A stretch of 64,000 nt of DNA. It comes from Catenovulum agarivorans YM01. Its GTDB lineage: Bacteria; Pseudomonadota; Gammaproteobacteria; Enterobacterales; Alteromonadaceae. Location: positions 82,736 to 146,735 of the forward strand of contig NZ_JH767535.1 of the NCBI RefSeq assembly GCF_000281085.1, read 5' to 3'. A program made the position numbers and the translations under genes. A model generated the notes under the pieces. That model ran no database searches, was not told the DNA's origin, and worked only from the letters and a program-made list of their open reading frames with translations. This document shows, one piece after another, positions 40,930 to 49,947 of this stretch. Every line of letters begins with the position of its first letter. The stretch's first letter is position 1.

Positions 40930-42839
40930 GGCTGTGTTACTCCTGTTGGTGCTTGAGAACGACGACGTTGTTGATATTCAAGTTGCATTTTGCGGCGCAA
41001 TAAATAAGAAGGATCATCATCCACTTTATTTAATAATTTACGCATAATTTGTTGCTGCTCTTGTTCAGCTCTTTGCTCTTCAGTCATTGGCTGCATAACT
41101 TGTTGCTCGCCATTTTCATCTGACTCTTCACCATTTTGTTGAGCGTTTTCGAGCATTTTTTGCAACTGCTCTTGTTTATTTTTTTCAGCTTGGGTTTGTT
41201 GATCTTGCTGTTGCTGACCATCTTGTTGTTGCTGACCATCTTGCTGTTGCTGACCATCTTGCTGTTGCTGACCGTCTTGTTGTTGCTGACCGTCTTGTTG
41301 TTGCTGACCGTCTTGCTGTTGTTGACCGTCTTGCTGTTGTTGACCGTCTTGCTGTTGCTGACCATCTTGCTGTTGTTGACCGTCTTGCTGTTGTTGGCCA
41401 TCTTGCTGTTGTTGGCCATCTTGCTGTTGCTGATCATCTTGATTCTGCTGGCCATCTTGATTTTGTTGCTGCTGTTGTTGATTTTTCAACTGCTCAGCAA
41501 GTGCTTTATTCTTTTGCGCTTTTTCAAAATCAGCATTGCGTTTTAACGCTTCATCATAGGCTTCAATCGCTTCGTCTAATTTACCCAACTGCGCCAAAGC
41601 ATTACCTTTATTATAAAAAGCATCGGCCGTATCTAGTTTAGAAAACTGCTCAACCGCGCCTTCTAAATCACCTTGTTTAAATAAAGCTGAACCTTTTATT
41701 GCAGGATCAGACGCTAGCGCACCCGCATCTTGATAGTTTTCTTGCTGCAAAGCAGTTAAAGCTTGTTGATTGTCGTTTTTAAATATCGAATCAAATACAC
41801 CTGCATAACTATCATTGCTATAACCCATAGATAAAAACAGTAGAGGGATCACAAACAAACTTTGCTGACGCGCAAACCATAAAAACAACGGCAGGGCGAG
41901 AACAGATAAAACTGCACCAAAATCAAACCAAGCATCACCGGTAATTTCAGTTTGCTGCTGTTTAGCATTGCGGTTTTGTTTTTCAAGGCTATTAGTTACA
42001 TATTTAATATCACGATCGTTGGTTGTTAATCTGTGATAATGGCCAGCAACTGAGCTTGCAAGGGTTGAAAGTTCCGATTCATTTAACTTCGGAATAACAA
42101 TGCCGCCAGCGCTATCTTTTAATAACTCGCCTGATTGCAACTTTATTGGTGCGCCTTGTGGTGTACCAACACCAAATACAACTAAGGTGTAATCGGTATT
42201 TTTTAAATAGCTACCAACATCTTTAAATTCAAGCTCACTTACATGGTCGGTAAACCAATAAATTTCACCTTTCACATGGCCAGCATTTTTTAATAACTCA
42301 ATTGCCTCTAAAATACCTAAACCTGCGTCGCTGCCCATAACCGGCATAATTTCTGGCTGTAGGCTTGGTAGTAATGCAACAACGTTTTTGCTGTCTGGCG
42401 TCAGTGGGCTAATGGTAAAAGCATCACCCGCATACGCTACTAAACCTAATTCACCTTCAGTAATTTGTCGTGCGAGATCAATAGCTTTAAAACGCGCTTG
42501 AGTTAAGCGGTCTGGTTTCAAATCTTCCGAGCGCATCGACATAGATAAGTCGAATAAAATCACTCGGCCAATATCGGCGCTAAATACTGGTTGTGGGCGT
42601 TTTTCCCACGCAGGGCCAGCTAGCGCGACAATAATAACAGTCAACAAAAAAACTAAACTGTACAAAGGAAACTGTTTAACTTGGCTGCTGTTTGACAGCA
42701 GTTTAGTTGCCAAGTGGGGTGGAATAAATTTATGCCAGCTTGATTGTATAAGCTGGTGTTTTTTCATATACCAAGCCAACAGAATACAAGGCAGTAAGGC
42801 GATTAACCATTCAGGGCGTAAAAAATGAAAATCACTCAT
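40923..42839 (-). CDS. batB: BatB/BatC fusion: vWA membrane protein with TPR and QQQQDG repeats
   Basis: The 638-residue protein has two N-terminal membrane helices and a von Willebrand A domain (residues 85-290) with MIDAS motif DLSMSMRSEDL. A further helix lies near 310-345, and a TPR block at 370-445 (DAFYNKGNALAQLGKLDEAIEAYDEALKRN). A low-complexity tail then has 12 copies of the hexapeptide QQQQDG, followed by acidic/Gln-rich residues. In Bacteroidetes BatB and BatC are separate; here they are one chain, as in many gammaproteobacteria. The AAGGAG before the ATG lies inside batA, whose stop overlaps this start by one base. Confidence 0.82.
   Translation of the reverse strand: MSDFHFLRPEWLIALLPCILLAWYMKKHQLIQSSWHKFIPPHLATKLLSNSSQVKQFPLYSLVFLLTVIIVALAGPAWEKRPQPVFSADIGRVILFDLSMSMRSEDLKPDRLTQARFKAIDLARQITEGELGLVAYAGDAFTISPLTPDSKNVVALLPSLQPEIMPVMGSDAGLGILEAIELLKNAGHVKGEIYWFTDHVSELEFKDVGSYLKNTDYTLVVFGVGTPQGAPIKLQSGELLKDSAGGIVIPKLNESELSTLASSVAGHYHRLTTNDRDIKYVTNSLEKQNRNAKQQQTEITGDAWFDFGAVLSVLALPLFLWFARQQSLFVIPLLFLSMGYSNDSYAGVFDSIFKNDNQQALTALQQENYQDAGALASDPAIKGSALFKQGDLEGAVEQFSKLDTADAFYNKGNALAQLGKLDEAIEAYDEALKRNADFEKAQKNKALAEQLKNQQQQQQNQDGQQNQDDQQQQDGQQQQDGQQQQDGQQQQDGQQQQDGQQQQDGQQQQDGQQQQDGQQQQDGQQQQDGQQQQDGQQQQDGQQQQDQQTQAEKNKQEQLQKMLENAQQNGEESDENGEQQVMQPMTEEQRAEQEQQQIMRKLLNKVDDDPSYLLRRKMQLEYQQRRRSQAPTGVTQPW
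41206..41434 (-). repeat. 18-bp coding tandem repeat in batB/C
   Basis: About 12 head-to-tail 18-bp units encode QQQQDG. The units differ mainly at synonymous positions (GAC/GGC variants of GATGGC and CAA/CAG choices), plus one QDD variant at the edge. A repeat of this kind is prone to slippage by whole units, which keeps the frame. Confidence 0.9.
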
Positions 42840-43885
42840 TATTTAGCTCCTTCTGGTTTAGCGTTCAACTTGGCACTTAACTTATCGCTAAGCTGCATTT
42901 TAAACTGAAATAACAACGGCGTTAGTGTTAGCAATAAAGTTAGAATAAAGCCGAGCGACAAAGGCCAATAGAACAAACTGGTTTGTGGCCTTAACTGAAT
43001 GGCTTCTTCACTAATTGGCTCTAATTTATCTAACTCAGCGTAAATTTTGCTTAGCTCACCTGCATCACGCGCTCGGAAATATAAACCACCAGTTTCTTTA
43101 GCAATATTGCTTAAGGTTTTTTCATCTAGATCAGCTGACGGGTTATGTTTTTGATAACCAAAAAAGCCTTTAACCAACATCTCATCAGCACCAACACCTA
43201 TGGTATAAATTTTAATGCCTTCGCTTTTAGCCAGTTGCAGTGCTTCTTTTGGTTGTAAGTTGCCAGAGGTATTTTGCCCATCAGTTAATAAAATTAAAAT
43301 TTTATTGCTGTTGTCTTTGGCGGCAAAACGTTTAGCTGCTAAACCCATAGCATCACCAATAGCGGTTTTATCACCCACTAAACCAATTACAGTTTCATCC
43401 AACATTTGTGCAACTGTATTTAAGTCGCGAGTCAGGGGTGTTTGTAAATAGGCGGTGTCAGCAAATAAAATAAGCCCTAGGCGATCGCCCAAACGGCGCT
43501 GAATAAAGTCTTTCAATACAAACTTTGTCATATCTAAGCGGTTAACTTTTTGCCCGTTAATCACCATGTCGTCCATTTCCATAGAGCCTGATAAATCGAC
43601 CGCCAGCATAATGTCGCGACCTTCGGCTGGTAAAGTAATCGGCTCGCCAACCCACATTGGTTGACTGGCGGATGCTAATAAACTTAACCAAATAAGCCAA
43701 GCGGCTAAAGTTTTGCCAATAGATGTTTTCGACTCAGCCGTTTGCTGCTGAGTTAAACTATGCTTCGACAGAAATGGTGCTTTTAACCGCGCACCTTCAA
43801 GCTGGGTTTTATTGGTTACAAACTTGGTTATTAACCAAGGTAAAGGAAGGAGTAAAAATATCCACGGCCACTCAACTTCAAACAT
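42839..43885 (-). CDS. batA: BatA-type vWA membrane protein
   Basis: The start is placed at the ATG at 43885 because GGAG lies six bases before it; an ATG at 43897 would add four residues without a ribosome site. The 348-residue protein has an N-terminal helix (WPWIFLLLPLPWLI), a second at about residue 60, and a vWA domain with a full MIDAS (AVDLSGSMEMDD, then TDGQNTSG and the conserved Thr region TPLTRD). A C-terminal helix lies near 315-335. It should sit in the inner membrane with the vWA domain exposed and interact with BatB and the MoxR ATPase. Confidence 0.87.
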   Translation of the reverse strand: MFEVEWPWIFLLLPLPWLITKFVTNKTQLEGARLKAPFLSKHSLTQQQTAESKTSIGKTLAAWLIWLSLLASASQPMWVGEPITLPAEGRDIMLAVDLSGSMEMDDMVINGQKVNRLDMTKFVLKDFIQRRLGDRLGLILFADTAYLQTPLTRDLNTVAQMLDETVIGLVGDKTAIGDAMGLAAKRFAAKDNSNKILILLTDGQNTSGNLQPKEALQLAKSEGIKIYTIGVGADEMLVKGFFGYQKHNPSADLDEKTLSNIAKETGGLYFRARDAGELSKIYAELDKLEPISEEAIQLRPQTSLFYWPLSLGFILTLLLTLTPLLFQFKMQLSDKLSAKLNAKPEGAK

Positions 43886-44375
43886 CTTGGGCTCCATTTT
43901 TACGACTGATCTGTTTAACTAATTTCACCACAGCTGCTAACTGTTCGGCTGAAAGTATTTGGCTGTGATCTTCGGCCGCATATTGGTGGCTGTACAAACT
44001 ACTTAATAAATTAAGTTCAGCTGGTTGCCATTTTTTAGCAGACTTTTCTGTGTGTTTAACTACTTTATTCAACCAAAATTCATGCATTTGGCTGGCTGAT
44101 AAACTAGCAACACTCGCACGACCGTAATAATGCATTGCCAGTTGTTTTAGCAACACGGCTGCTTGTTTGGCAGATAAACTAGGCTTAAGCTGTTTAATAA
44201 TCTGCTTTTTAAATGTATTAAATTTTTTGTGTTGGTAGATATAACGGCCAAGGGCAATTACAAGCACCAAGGCTAGAATAATAACTAACCACCAACCCCA
44301 AGCTAGCGGCCACCAACTGGTTTCTGCTGGTACTTGCACATCTTTAAATGCTTCCATTAAATCGTTCGGATTCAT
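43878..44375 (-). CDS. DUF4381 membrane protein of the Bat operon
   Basis: The 165-residue protein begins with DLMEAFKDVQVPAETSWWPLAWGWWLVIILALVLVIALGRYIY, the DUF4381 hallmark (short amphipathic start and PxxxSWWPLAxGWW before one membrane helix), followed by a basic cytoplasmic helical domain. DUF4381 genes occur almost only between DUF58 and batA in proteobacteria. It overlaps DUF58 by four bases and reaches eight bases into batA. Function unknown beyond association with the complex. Confidence 0.85.
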   Translation of the reverse strand: MNPNDLMEAFKDVQVPAETSWWPLAWGWWLVIILALVLVIALGRYIYQHKKFNTFKKQIIKQLKPSLSAKQAAVLLKQLAMHYYGRASVASLSASQMHEFWLNKVVKHTEKSAKKWQPAELNLLSSLYSHQYAAEDHSQILSAEQLAAVVKLVKQISRKNGAQDV

Positions 44376-45331
44376 CTAAGTTGTACCTCTAACGGTTCGC
44401 CCGCACTAATATTAATTGCAGTGCAGCGGCAGCGTCTTAACCAAGTGTCTTGCTGGTCTATCATTTGTTGGTATTCAGTTTGATAACTCTGTGCAATTTT
44501 TTTATCACCTAAAGTCACAACACCTTGTTCACCATTGTATTCAACGGGCAAATTCATGCGCCCAGAAAATTTAGGTAAAGCTTGTTCCATAGGGTCAAAA
44601 ATGCGATACGCCATTAACTCACAATGTTGCGATAACAAAGTTAAGTGTTTGGCTGCAACTTCATTAAGGTTGTGAAAATCACTTATGATAATTACTAAGC
44701 TACCTGGGCGGGCTAAGCGGCGCAGGCGCATGCAAGTTTGGGTGAAATGATTGTCTGATTTAGCGCTGTTGTTTGCTGTTTGCTCGTCAGTCTGCTCACT
44801 GATTTGTTTGGTCATTTGTTGTAAATGATGCAAATAGTGTAAAACCGCAGGTGTGCGCGCTTTGGGTTTTTGTTCGTTATGTTGTTGCTCGTTAAAAACG
44901 ATACCACCTAAACGATCGCCCATACGGTTAACCGACCAAGCCATTAAAGACGCTAAATGACTAGCTTGTACCGACTTAAACATAAGCTGACTGCCAAACT
45001 GCATAGACTCAGATAAATCAGTGACAATAAACACAGGGCGTTCGCGTTCTTCGCGGAACAATTTAGTATGGGTAACATTGGTACGCGCGGTAACACGCCA
45101 ATCTATCATACGAATATCGTCACCCGGCTGATAATGGCGAACTTCGTCAAACTCCATACCACGGCCCTTGTGCGCCGAAACATATTGGCCTGCAAGGCGT
45201 GCTTGCAAACCATGTTTAGGTGACAAGTCGAGCAAACCCGTTTTGCTGCGATAATGCAGCAACTCAGGCATAGCAACTTTTAATCCATCGGCTGAAATAG
45301 ACTGCAGCCAATCTAAATGTTTAGCTGACAT
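44372..45331 (-). CDS. DUF58 domain protein
   Basis: The 319-residue protein shows the DUF58 signature GRGMEFDEVRHYQPGDDIRMIDWRVTARTN at about residues 55-85, followed by a degenerate vWA-like fold (VFIVTDLSESMQFGS). DUF58 proteins are constant partners of MoxR ATPases and act with them in maturation or quality control of envelope proteins. It starts nine bases after moxR. The DLSES motif keeps the MIDAS Asp and Ser residues. Confidence 0.87.
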   Translation of the reverse strand: MSAKHLDWLQSISADGLKVAMPELLHYRSKTGLLDLSPKHGLQARLAGQYVSAHKGRGMEFDEVRHYQPGDDIRMIDWRVTARTNVTHTKLFREERERPVFIVTDLSESMQFGSQLMFKSVQASHLASLMAWSVNRMGDRLGGIVFNEQQHNEQKPKARTPAVLHYLHHLQQMTKQISEQTDEQTANNSAKSDNHFTQTCMRLRRLARPGSLVIIISDFHNLNEVAAKHLTLLSQHCELMAYRIFDPMEQALPKFSGRMNLPVEYNGEQGVVTLGDKKIAQSYQTEYQQMIDQQDTWLRRCRCTAINISAGEPLEVQLR

Positions 45332-45339
45332 AAGGCGAA

Positions 45340-46296
45340 TTACGCAACAGCGACAAGTTGTAAAATTTTATCTAATACGTCGTTGGCTTTAACACCATCT
45401 GCTTCTGCTTCGTAGGTTAATACCAAACGATGACGCAACACATTATGAAACACAGCTTGCACATCTTCTGGTGTTACAAAATCACGACCTGCTAACCAAG
45501 CTTTGGCACGGGCGCATCTGTCTAATGAAATAGTTGCACGTGGTGAAGCACCAAACCCTAACCAACTGGCTAATTGCGCATCGTATTTGGCTGGCTGACG
45601 TGTTGCGACAATTAAATCAACAATATATTGTTCAATTGCATCTGCCATATGAATGCTTAATACAGCTTCGCGAGCGGCAAAAATGTCTTGTTGTGACAGC
45701 TTGTCAGTTAAGCTAACTGATTTGCTTAAGGCTTCGCCTCGGGTTAAACGCAAAATTTGTTGTTCAACTTCTGCGCCCGGGTAATCAATTTCTAAATGCA
45801 TTAAAAAGCGATCTAGCTGAGCTTCTGGTAACGGATATGTACCTTCTTGCTCAAGCGGATTTTGTGTCGCCATAACCAAAAATAAATCGGGCAGGGCGTA
45901 GGTTTTTTTGCCCACGGTAATTTGTTGCTCTGCCATTGCTTCTAATAAAGCTGATTGCACTTTAGCAGGCGCACGGTTTATTTCATCGGCCAACACTAGG
46001 TTATGAAACAAAGGCCCTGGCTGAAACTCAAATGAACCATTTTCAGGGCGATAAATATCTGTACCTGTTAAATCGGCAGGTAATAAGTCTGGGGTAAATT
46101 GCACACGGTGAAAATCGCCATCAATTCCTTTAGCTAAGGCATTAATTGCGCGGGTTTTTGCTAAACCTGGCGGCCCTTCAACCAACAAGTGACCATTGGC
46201 TAACAATGCAATTAACATGCTTTCGGTCAATTCTGGCTGACCTATTACTTGAGTGTCTAAATAGTGTTTTAGCTGGTTAAATTGTTCTGCCGGCAT
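45340..46296 (-). CDS. moxR: MoxR-family AAA+ ATPase
   Basis: The 318-residue protein has Walker A GPPGLAKT (about residues 40-47), Walker B VLADEINRAPAKVQSALLEAM with the MoxR-type extension, sensor 1 MATQNPLEQEGTYPLPEAQLDRF and the C-terminal helical lid (GASPRATISLDRCARAKAWLAGR). MoxR ATPases act as chaperones for complexes that contain vWA proteins, here BatA and BatB. It is the first gene of the six-gene minus-strand operon; the 134-base gap upstream to the divergent glycosylase gene should hold its promoter. Confidence 0.92.
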   Translation of the reverse strand: MPAEQFNQLKHYLDTQVIGQPELTESMLIALLANGHLLVEGPPGLAKTRAINALAKGIDGDFHRVQFTPDLLPADLTGTDIYRPENGSFEFQPGPLFHNLVLADEINRAPAKVQSALLEAMAEQQITVGKKTYALPDLFLVMATQNPLEQEGTYPLPEAQLDRFLMHLEIDYPGAEVEQQILRLTRGEALSKSVSLTDKLSQQDIFAAREAVLSIHMADAIEQYIVDLIVATRQPAKYDAQLASWLGFGASPRATISLDRCARAKAWLAGRDFVTPEDVQAVFHNVLRHRLVLTYEAEADGVKANDVLDKILQLVAVA

Positions 46297-46430
46297 AATC
46301 TTATTCTTATCTGTTAGTTAATCTGTACCCGAGCTCGTCAGACTCAGCACCGTACAAAAAGTTCATTAATTGGTTATTGGAGTATTAATAGGGATAAAAA
46401 TGTATAATTCAATGGTTTAAATAGACAAAC

Positions 46431-46949
46431 ATGGTGAATTGCTTGTTAACAGGTTTAACCGCACAAATTAGCGCAAATTGCACAGGTATTGTACTTGGCT
46501 CTATGCCGGGGCAGGTGTCGTTAGAAAACGTGCAGTATTATGCGCATCCACGAAATGCTTTTTGGCCGATAATGCGTAGCTATTTTGCATTTAATGCAGA
46601 CAACAGCTATCAACAAAATGTTGTTGAATTAAATAATAGTGGCATTGCATTATGGGACGTTATCGCCCATTGCCAACGCCAAGGCAGTTTAGACTCAGCA
46701 ATTGTTACCAGTAGCATTCAAACCAACCCATTTGAGCAATTATTTGCTGAATACAACAAAATTAAACATGTGTTTTTAAATGGGCAAAAAGCCATTAGCT
46801 TATTTGAAAAGAAAGTGCTTACAAAATTGGAAAGTGTAGAAGGGTTGCAGATATACAAGCTGCCATCAACTAGCCCGGCATATGCTGCAATGAAGTATCA
46901 AGACAAAGAAAAAGTTTGGCACCAAGCATTAGCCGATGCCAACTTTTAA
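46431..46949 (+). CDS. Family 6 uracil-DNA glycosylase-like (hypoxanthine-DNA glycosylase, HDG)
   Basis: The 172-residue protein has the UDG-superfamily family 6 pattern: motif I VLGSMPGQVSLENVQYYAHPRNAFWP, where Asn of HPRN-FW is the catalytic-type residue, motif IALWDVIAHC, and the C-terminal LPSTSPAYAAM (motif II S-T-S-P-A). Members excise hypoxanthine (deaminated adenine) and sometimes uracil from DNA. The reading frame opens at ATG 46431, but no Shine-Dalgarno is seen. It is transcribed divergently from moxR. It is the second UDG-superfamily gene in the window. Confidence 0.82.
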   Translation: MVNCLLTGLTAQISANCTGIVLGSMPGQVSLENVQYYAHPRNAFWPIMRSYFAFNADNSYQQNVVELNNSGIALWDVIAHCQRQGSLDSAIVTSSIQTNPFEQLFAEYNKIKHVFLNGQKAISLFEKKVLTKLESVEGLQIYKLPSTSPAYAAMKYQDKEKVWHQALADANF

Positions 46950-46970
46950 CTCTTTTTCTTGCAGGTGGTC

Positions 46971-47246
46971 TTAGTCTGCTATGGCGTTAGGTTTGCCAAC
47001 GGTCACCAAGTTTTTAATTAAACTTTGGAATTCGTCGTTAGCTTTTGTTTCGGGTGAGCGTTGCCAGCATATTTGCATCATTGCTAAAAACTGACTTACA
47101 TTTGGCTCACTTTTACCTACTACCCAGTTGTGGTAAGTCGCTCGTGATACTTTGGCTGCTTGATATAAATCTTTTTGAGCCAAACCAACAGCTTTACGGG
47201 CTGCTTCTATTTGTTTACCGCTAAAAAATTTGTCCATAATATCCAA
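46971..47246 (-). CDS. Small helix-turn-helix (XRE-type) protein
   Basis: The 91-residue protein has a Cro/CI-type helix-turn-helix at residues 10-60 (KQIEAARKAVGLAQKDLYQAAKVSRATYHNWVVGKSEPNVSQFLAMMQIC). There is no toxin gene beside it, so an orphan regulator or antitoxin remnant are the options. It is convergent with the glycosylase gene (22 bases apart). Upstream lies an unusual palindrome-rich 130-base spacer, which may contain its binding sites. Confidence 0.72.
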   Translation of the reverse strand: MDIMDKFFSGKQIEAARKAVGLAQKDLYQAAKVSRATYHNWVVGKSEPNVSQFLAMMQICWQRSPETKANDEFQSLIKNLVTVGKPNAIAD

Positions 47247-47275
47247 CTACTACTCTTTTTAAAATTTGGACTTCA

Positions 47276-47412
47276 CTTAAAACCACCTATAAAAAATATA
47301 TTCATATTTGGTTTTAAGCTCCTATCTGTGACTTTATATCATGTAAAATAAGGGGATTAAAGTCATTAAGTGTGTTTTTACAACTGATAGGAGCAGTTAA
47401 CGCGTTAACTGC
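47276..47412. repeat. Cluster of nested inverted repeats
   Basis: Four dyads are packed here: CTTAAAACCA/TGGTTTTAAG (47276-47285, 47309-47318); GCTCCTATC/GATAGGAGC (47318-47326, 47386-47394) enclosing GACTTTA/TAAAGTC (47330-47336, 47358-47364); and a perfect 20-base palindrome centred on CGCG at 47393-47412 that contains the stop codon of the epimerase gene. It may be a small palindromic element, a structured RNA or operator sites. Confidence 0.6.
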
Positions 47413-48325
47413 CTACGCATTTAGACAAGGCGGATTCTAAACTGTTATATTGAAAAGAAAAACCTTGGTCAGTTAAATACTTAGGCCACACAGCCTGACC
47501 TGTCAAGATAATGTCTGACATTTCTCCAAAAATGCTACTTAATACCCATTTGGGCGTGCGAAATATGCAAGGGCGATGTAGTACTTTGGCTAAGGTCTGA
47601 CTAAAGGTTGTATTAGATACGGGGTTTGGCGCAGTTAGGTTAATAGCACCATGGCAGTGCTGATGTTCAATTAAAAACTTAATCGCATTGATATGGTCGT
47701 CAATATAAATCCACGACATCATTTGCCTGCCACTACCCATTGGCCCACCTAAACCCAACTTAAACGGCAGTAACATTTTAGCCAGCGCGCCACCATCTCT
47801 ACTTAAAACTATGCCGGTGCGAATAACACAAACGCGCGTATTGCTATTGCAACTCAGCGCTATATCTTCCCACTTTTTACACACTTCATAAGTAAATTCT
47901 GGATGAACTTGATAGTTGCTTTCGTCTACTTGTTCGCTATCGGCTTGTCTGCCGTAATAACCAATGGCCGAGCCTGATATAAACACCTGTGGTTTGTGTT
48001 CAGTTTGGTTAATTAAGTCAGCTAATTGTTGCGTTATCTGCCAGCGGCTTTGGCAAATTTTATCTTTTTGCGAATCGCTCCATCTTTTATCAGCAATCGG
48101 CTCGCCTGCAAGGTTAACCACAATATCAAAATTAAACTCGTTAGCTGCGGGCAACTGCGAAAGCAAATCAACTTCGTCAGGCAATAACTTTTGTGCTTTG
48201 GCGGGAGTGCGGGTTAACACACTAATATGGTTGTTTGAGTTGTTGTTAGCTTTAGCATCAGCTAACAAGCTGCTAATTAATGCACGACCAATTAAACCTG
48301 TACCGCCAGTTATCAAAATTTTCAT
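47405..48325 (-). CDS. TIGR01777-family NAD-dependent epimerase-like protein (YfcH type)
   Basis: The start is set at ATG 48325 (MKILITGGTGLIG), eight bases after AAGG; a GTG three codons upstream is less likely. The 306-residue protein is an atypical SDR: Rossmann motif GGTGLIG, VNLAGEPIADKRWSDSQK (the ANLAGxPIxxxRW signature of TIGR01777), GYYGRQADSEQVDES and the C-terminal PKWVLSSIFGEMSDIILTGQAVWPKYLTDQGFSFQYNSLESAL. Members resemble plant SULA/GC1 and E. coli YfcH; the reaction is unknown. Its stop codon lies inside a perfect palindrome. Confidence 0.88.
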   Translation of the reverse strand: MKILITGGTGLIGRALISSLLADAKANNNSNNHISVLTRTPAKAQKLLPDEVDLLSQLPAANEFNFDIVVNLAGEPIADKRWSDSQKDKICQSRWQITQQLADLINQTEHKPQVFISGSAIGYYGRQADSEQVDESNYQVHPEFTYEVCKKWEDIALSCNSNTRVCVIRTGIVLSRDGGALAKMLLPFKLGLGGPMGSGRQMMSWIYIDDHINAIKFLIEHQHCHGAINLTAPNPVSNTTFSQTLAKVLHRPCIFRTPKWVLSSIFGEMSDIILTGQAVWPKYLTDQGFSFQYNSLESALSKCVGS

Positions 48326-48382
48326 AACAGACACCTTAGCTGATGGTTAACCCAGATATGTGGGTATGAGTAAGAGTATAGA

Positions 48383-48751
48383 CTACTTCTCGCAGCTTAA
48401 AGTCAACGAAACTGAGTCTGCAAACCTTAAAGCATAAGGTTTATCAATTTCTACTTCAGCATATTTCACCCAAGCATGTTCGCTGGCAATTTCTAACACA
48501 TCAGACGTTAATTTCTCTAATAAATAAAAGCGATTGTTTTCAACATGCTGAATAATTTTTTTGGTGATGCTGCGGTAGTTAAGTGCATCGTCCATATTAT
48601 CACTTTGGCTAGCTTGCTCTGCGCTATATTGAATTTTGGCGTTTACCACAACATCTTGTTTGTTTTGAATTTCTTCGTCTTTAATGCCAATAAAAGTTCT
48701 AAGCCTTAAATTTTTAATTTTAATAGTGGCAAGATGCGGCTGGTTGCTCAT
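48383..48751 (-). CDS. folX: Dihydroneopterin triphosphate 2'-epimerase FolX
   Basis: The 122-residue product follows E. coli FolX almost throughout: [19 protein letters not shown] at the start, [28 protein letters not shown] in the middle, and [23 protein letters not shown] at the end. The enzyme has the dihydroneopterin aldolase fold and converts 7,8-dihydroneopterin triphosphate to its monapterin epimer in tetrahydromonapterin synthesis. It precedes the epimerase gene on the same strand, 57 bases away, as folX precedes yfcH in enterobacteria, which supports both calls. Confidence 0.93.
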   Translation of the reverse strand: MSNQPHLATIKIKNLRLRTFIGIKDEEIQNKQDVVVNAKIQYSAEQASQSDNMDDALNYRSITKKIIQHVENNRFYLLEKLTSDVLEIASEHAWVKYAEVEIDKPYALRFADSVSLTLSCEK

Positions 48752-48831
48752 TTGTTTTCCTTGATTTATTCGTCAATTATTTTCAATATGTGCACAATAT
48801 AACGAATTCTGCTAAAGAATGGATCATCTAT

Positions 48832-49905
48832 ATGTCTGTTACCCATCATCCAGTTTTTCGCGTTTTTATTGTGCTGGCATCACTTGTAGTGATATTGGCA
48901 GGTGTTAAAGCGTCGCAACAACTGCTTGTACCTTTTATTTTATCTATCTTTATTGCCATTGTATGTCAGCCGGTTATCCGTTTGTTGGAAGGGGTAAAAG
49001 TACCTAAGTGGGCAGGGGTTACACTTGTGGTGGCGCTGATAATTACTTTAGGTTTTTCACTTGCTAGTTTAGTTGGCCAGTCAATTAACGACTTTAGTAA
49101 AGACCTACCACTCTATAAAAACAAACTGCAAAGCGAAATATTTTGGTTAACTGAAAAACTAGCGTCAGTGAACATACATTTAAACAAAGAACAAATAGCC
49201 GAACATTTTGACCCAGGTGCAGCTATGTCGTTAGCCACTAATATGTTATCGGGTTTAGGTAATACCCTGGCTAACGTATTTTTAATTTTATTAACCACAG
49301 TATTTATGTTGTTTGAAGCCGACACTGCACATAAAAAACTCTATTTAATGTGGGATGAGCCTGCCAAACACATCAACAAAATTGACGAGTTTTTAAAGTC
49401 GGTTAATAACTACTTGGCCATAAAAACTGTGGTCAGCATAGGCACAGGTTTATTGGCCGGTACTTTGTGTTGGATTATCGGCGTCGATTATTTTGTGCTT
49501 TGGGGCGTATTGGCATTTTTGTTTAACTATATTCCGAATATAGGTTCAATAATTGCTGCAATACCCGCTGTGTTATTAGCTTTAGTGCAAATAAGCCCAA
49601 GTGCTGCGTTAGGTTTAGCCATAGGTTATGTGGTTATAAACACGGTAATGGGCAACGTGGTCGAGCCAAAATACATGGGCAAAGGGTTAGGCCTTTCCAC
49701 CTTAGTGGTATTTTTAAGCTTAATATTTTGGGGCTGGTTATTAGGGACTGTTGGTATGCTGCTATCTGTCCCCCTAACTATGGTTGTTAAAATAGCCGCC
49801 GACTCATCTGATTCCGCCCACTGGTTAGCTGTGCTGCTGTCAAACCAAACCGAAGTGGAAGAAGAAGCAGAATCGCACCAGATTTTTGATACGGAAGAAG
49901 AGTGA
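48832..49905 (+). CDS. AI-2E family transporter (PerM/YdiK-like)
   Basis: The start is placed at ATG 48832; a GTG at 48790 would add a hydrophilic N-terminus with no ribosome site. The 357-residue protein has about eight membrane helices and the AI-2E family pattern: LLVPFILSIFIAIVCQPVIRLLE near the N-terminus, an amphipathic extracellular region at residues 70-130, and GVLAFLFNYIPNIGSIIAAIPAVLLAL and GNVVEPKYMGKGLGLSTLVVFLSLIFWGWLLG in the C-terminal half. Family members export or exchange small solutes (Na+/H+, autoinducer); the substrate is not predictable. An acidic tail (EVEEEAES) follows. Confidence 0.85.
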   Translation: MSVTHHPVFRVFIVLASLVVILAGVKASQQLLVPFILSIFIAIVCQPVIRLLEGVKVPKWAGVTLVVALIITLGFSLASLVGQSINDFSKDLPLYKNKLQSEIFWLTEKLASVNIHLNKEQIAEHFDPGAAMSLATNMLSGLGNTLANVFLILLTTVFMLFEADTAHKKLYLMWDEPAKHINKIDEFLKSVNNYLAIKTVVSIGTGLLAGTLCWIIGVDYFVLWGVLAFLFNYIPNIGSIIAAIPAVLLALVQISPSAALGLAIGYVVINTVMGNVVEPKYMGKGLGLSTLVVFLSLIFWGWLLGTVGMLLSVPLTMVVKIAADSSDSAHWLAVLLSNQTEVEEEAESHQIFDTEEE

Positions 49906-49947
49906 ACTAAAAATTTATGTAGTTTGTTTTAAATTGTACATTAGGAC

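Noticed and set aside
41136..41546. Leucine-rich open frame on the plus strand opposite batB/C
   Set aside because: Its LLLLT repeats are the antisense translation of the QQQQDG repeat; no ribosome site or signal supports expression.
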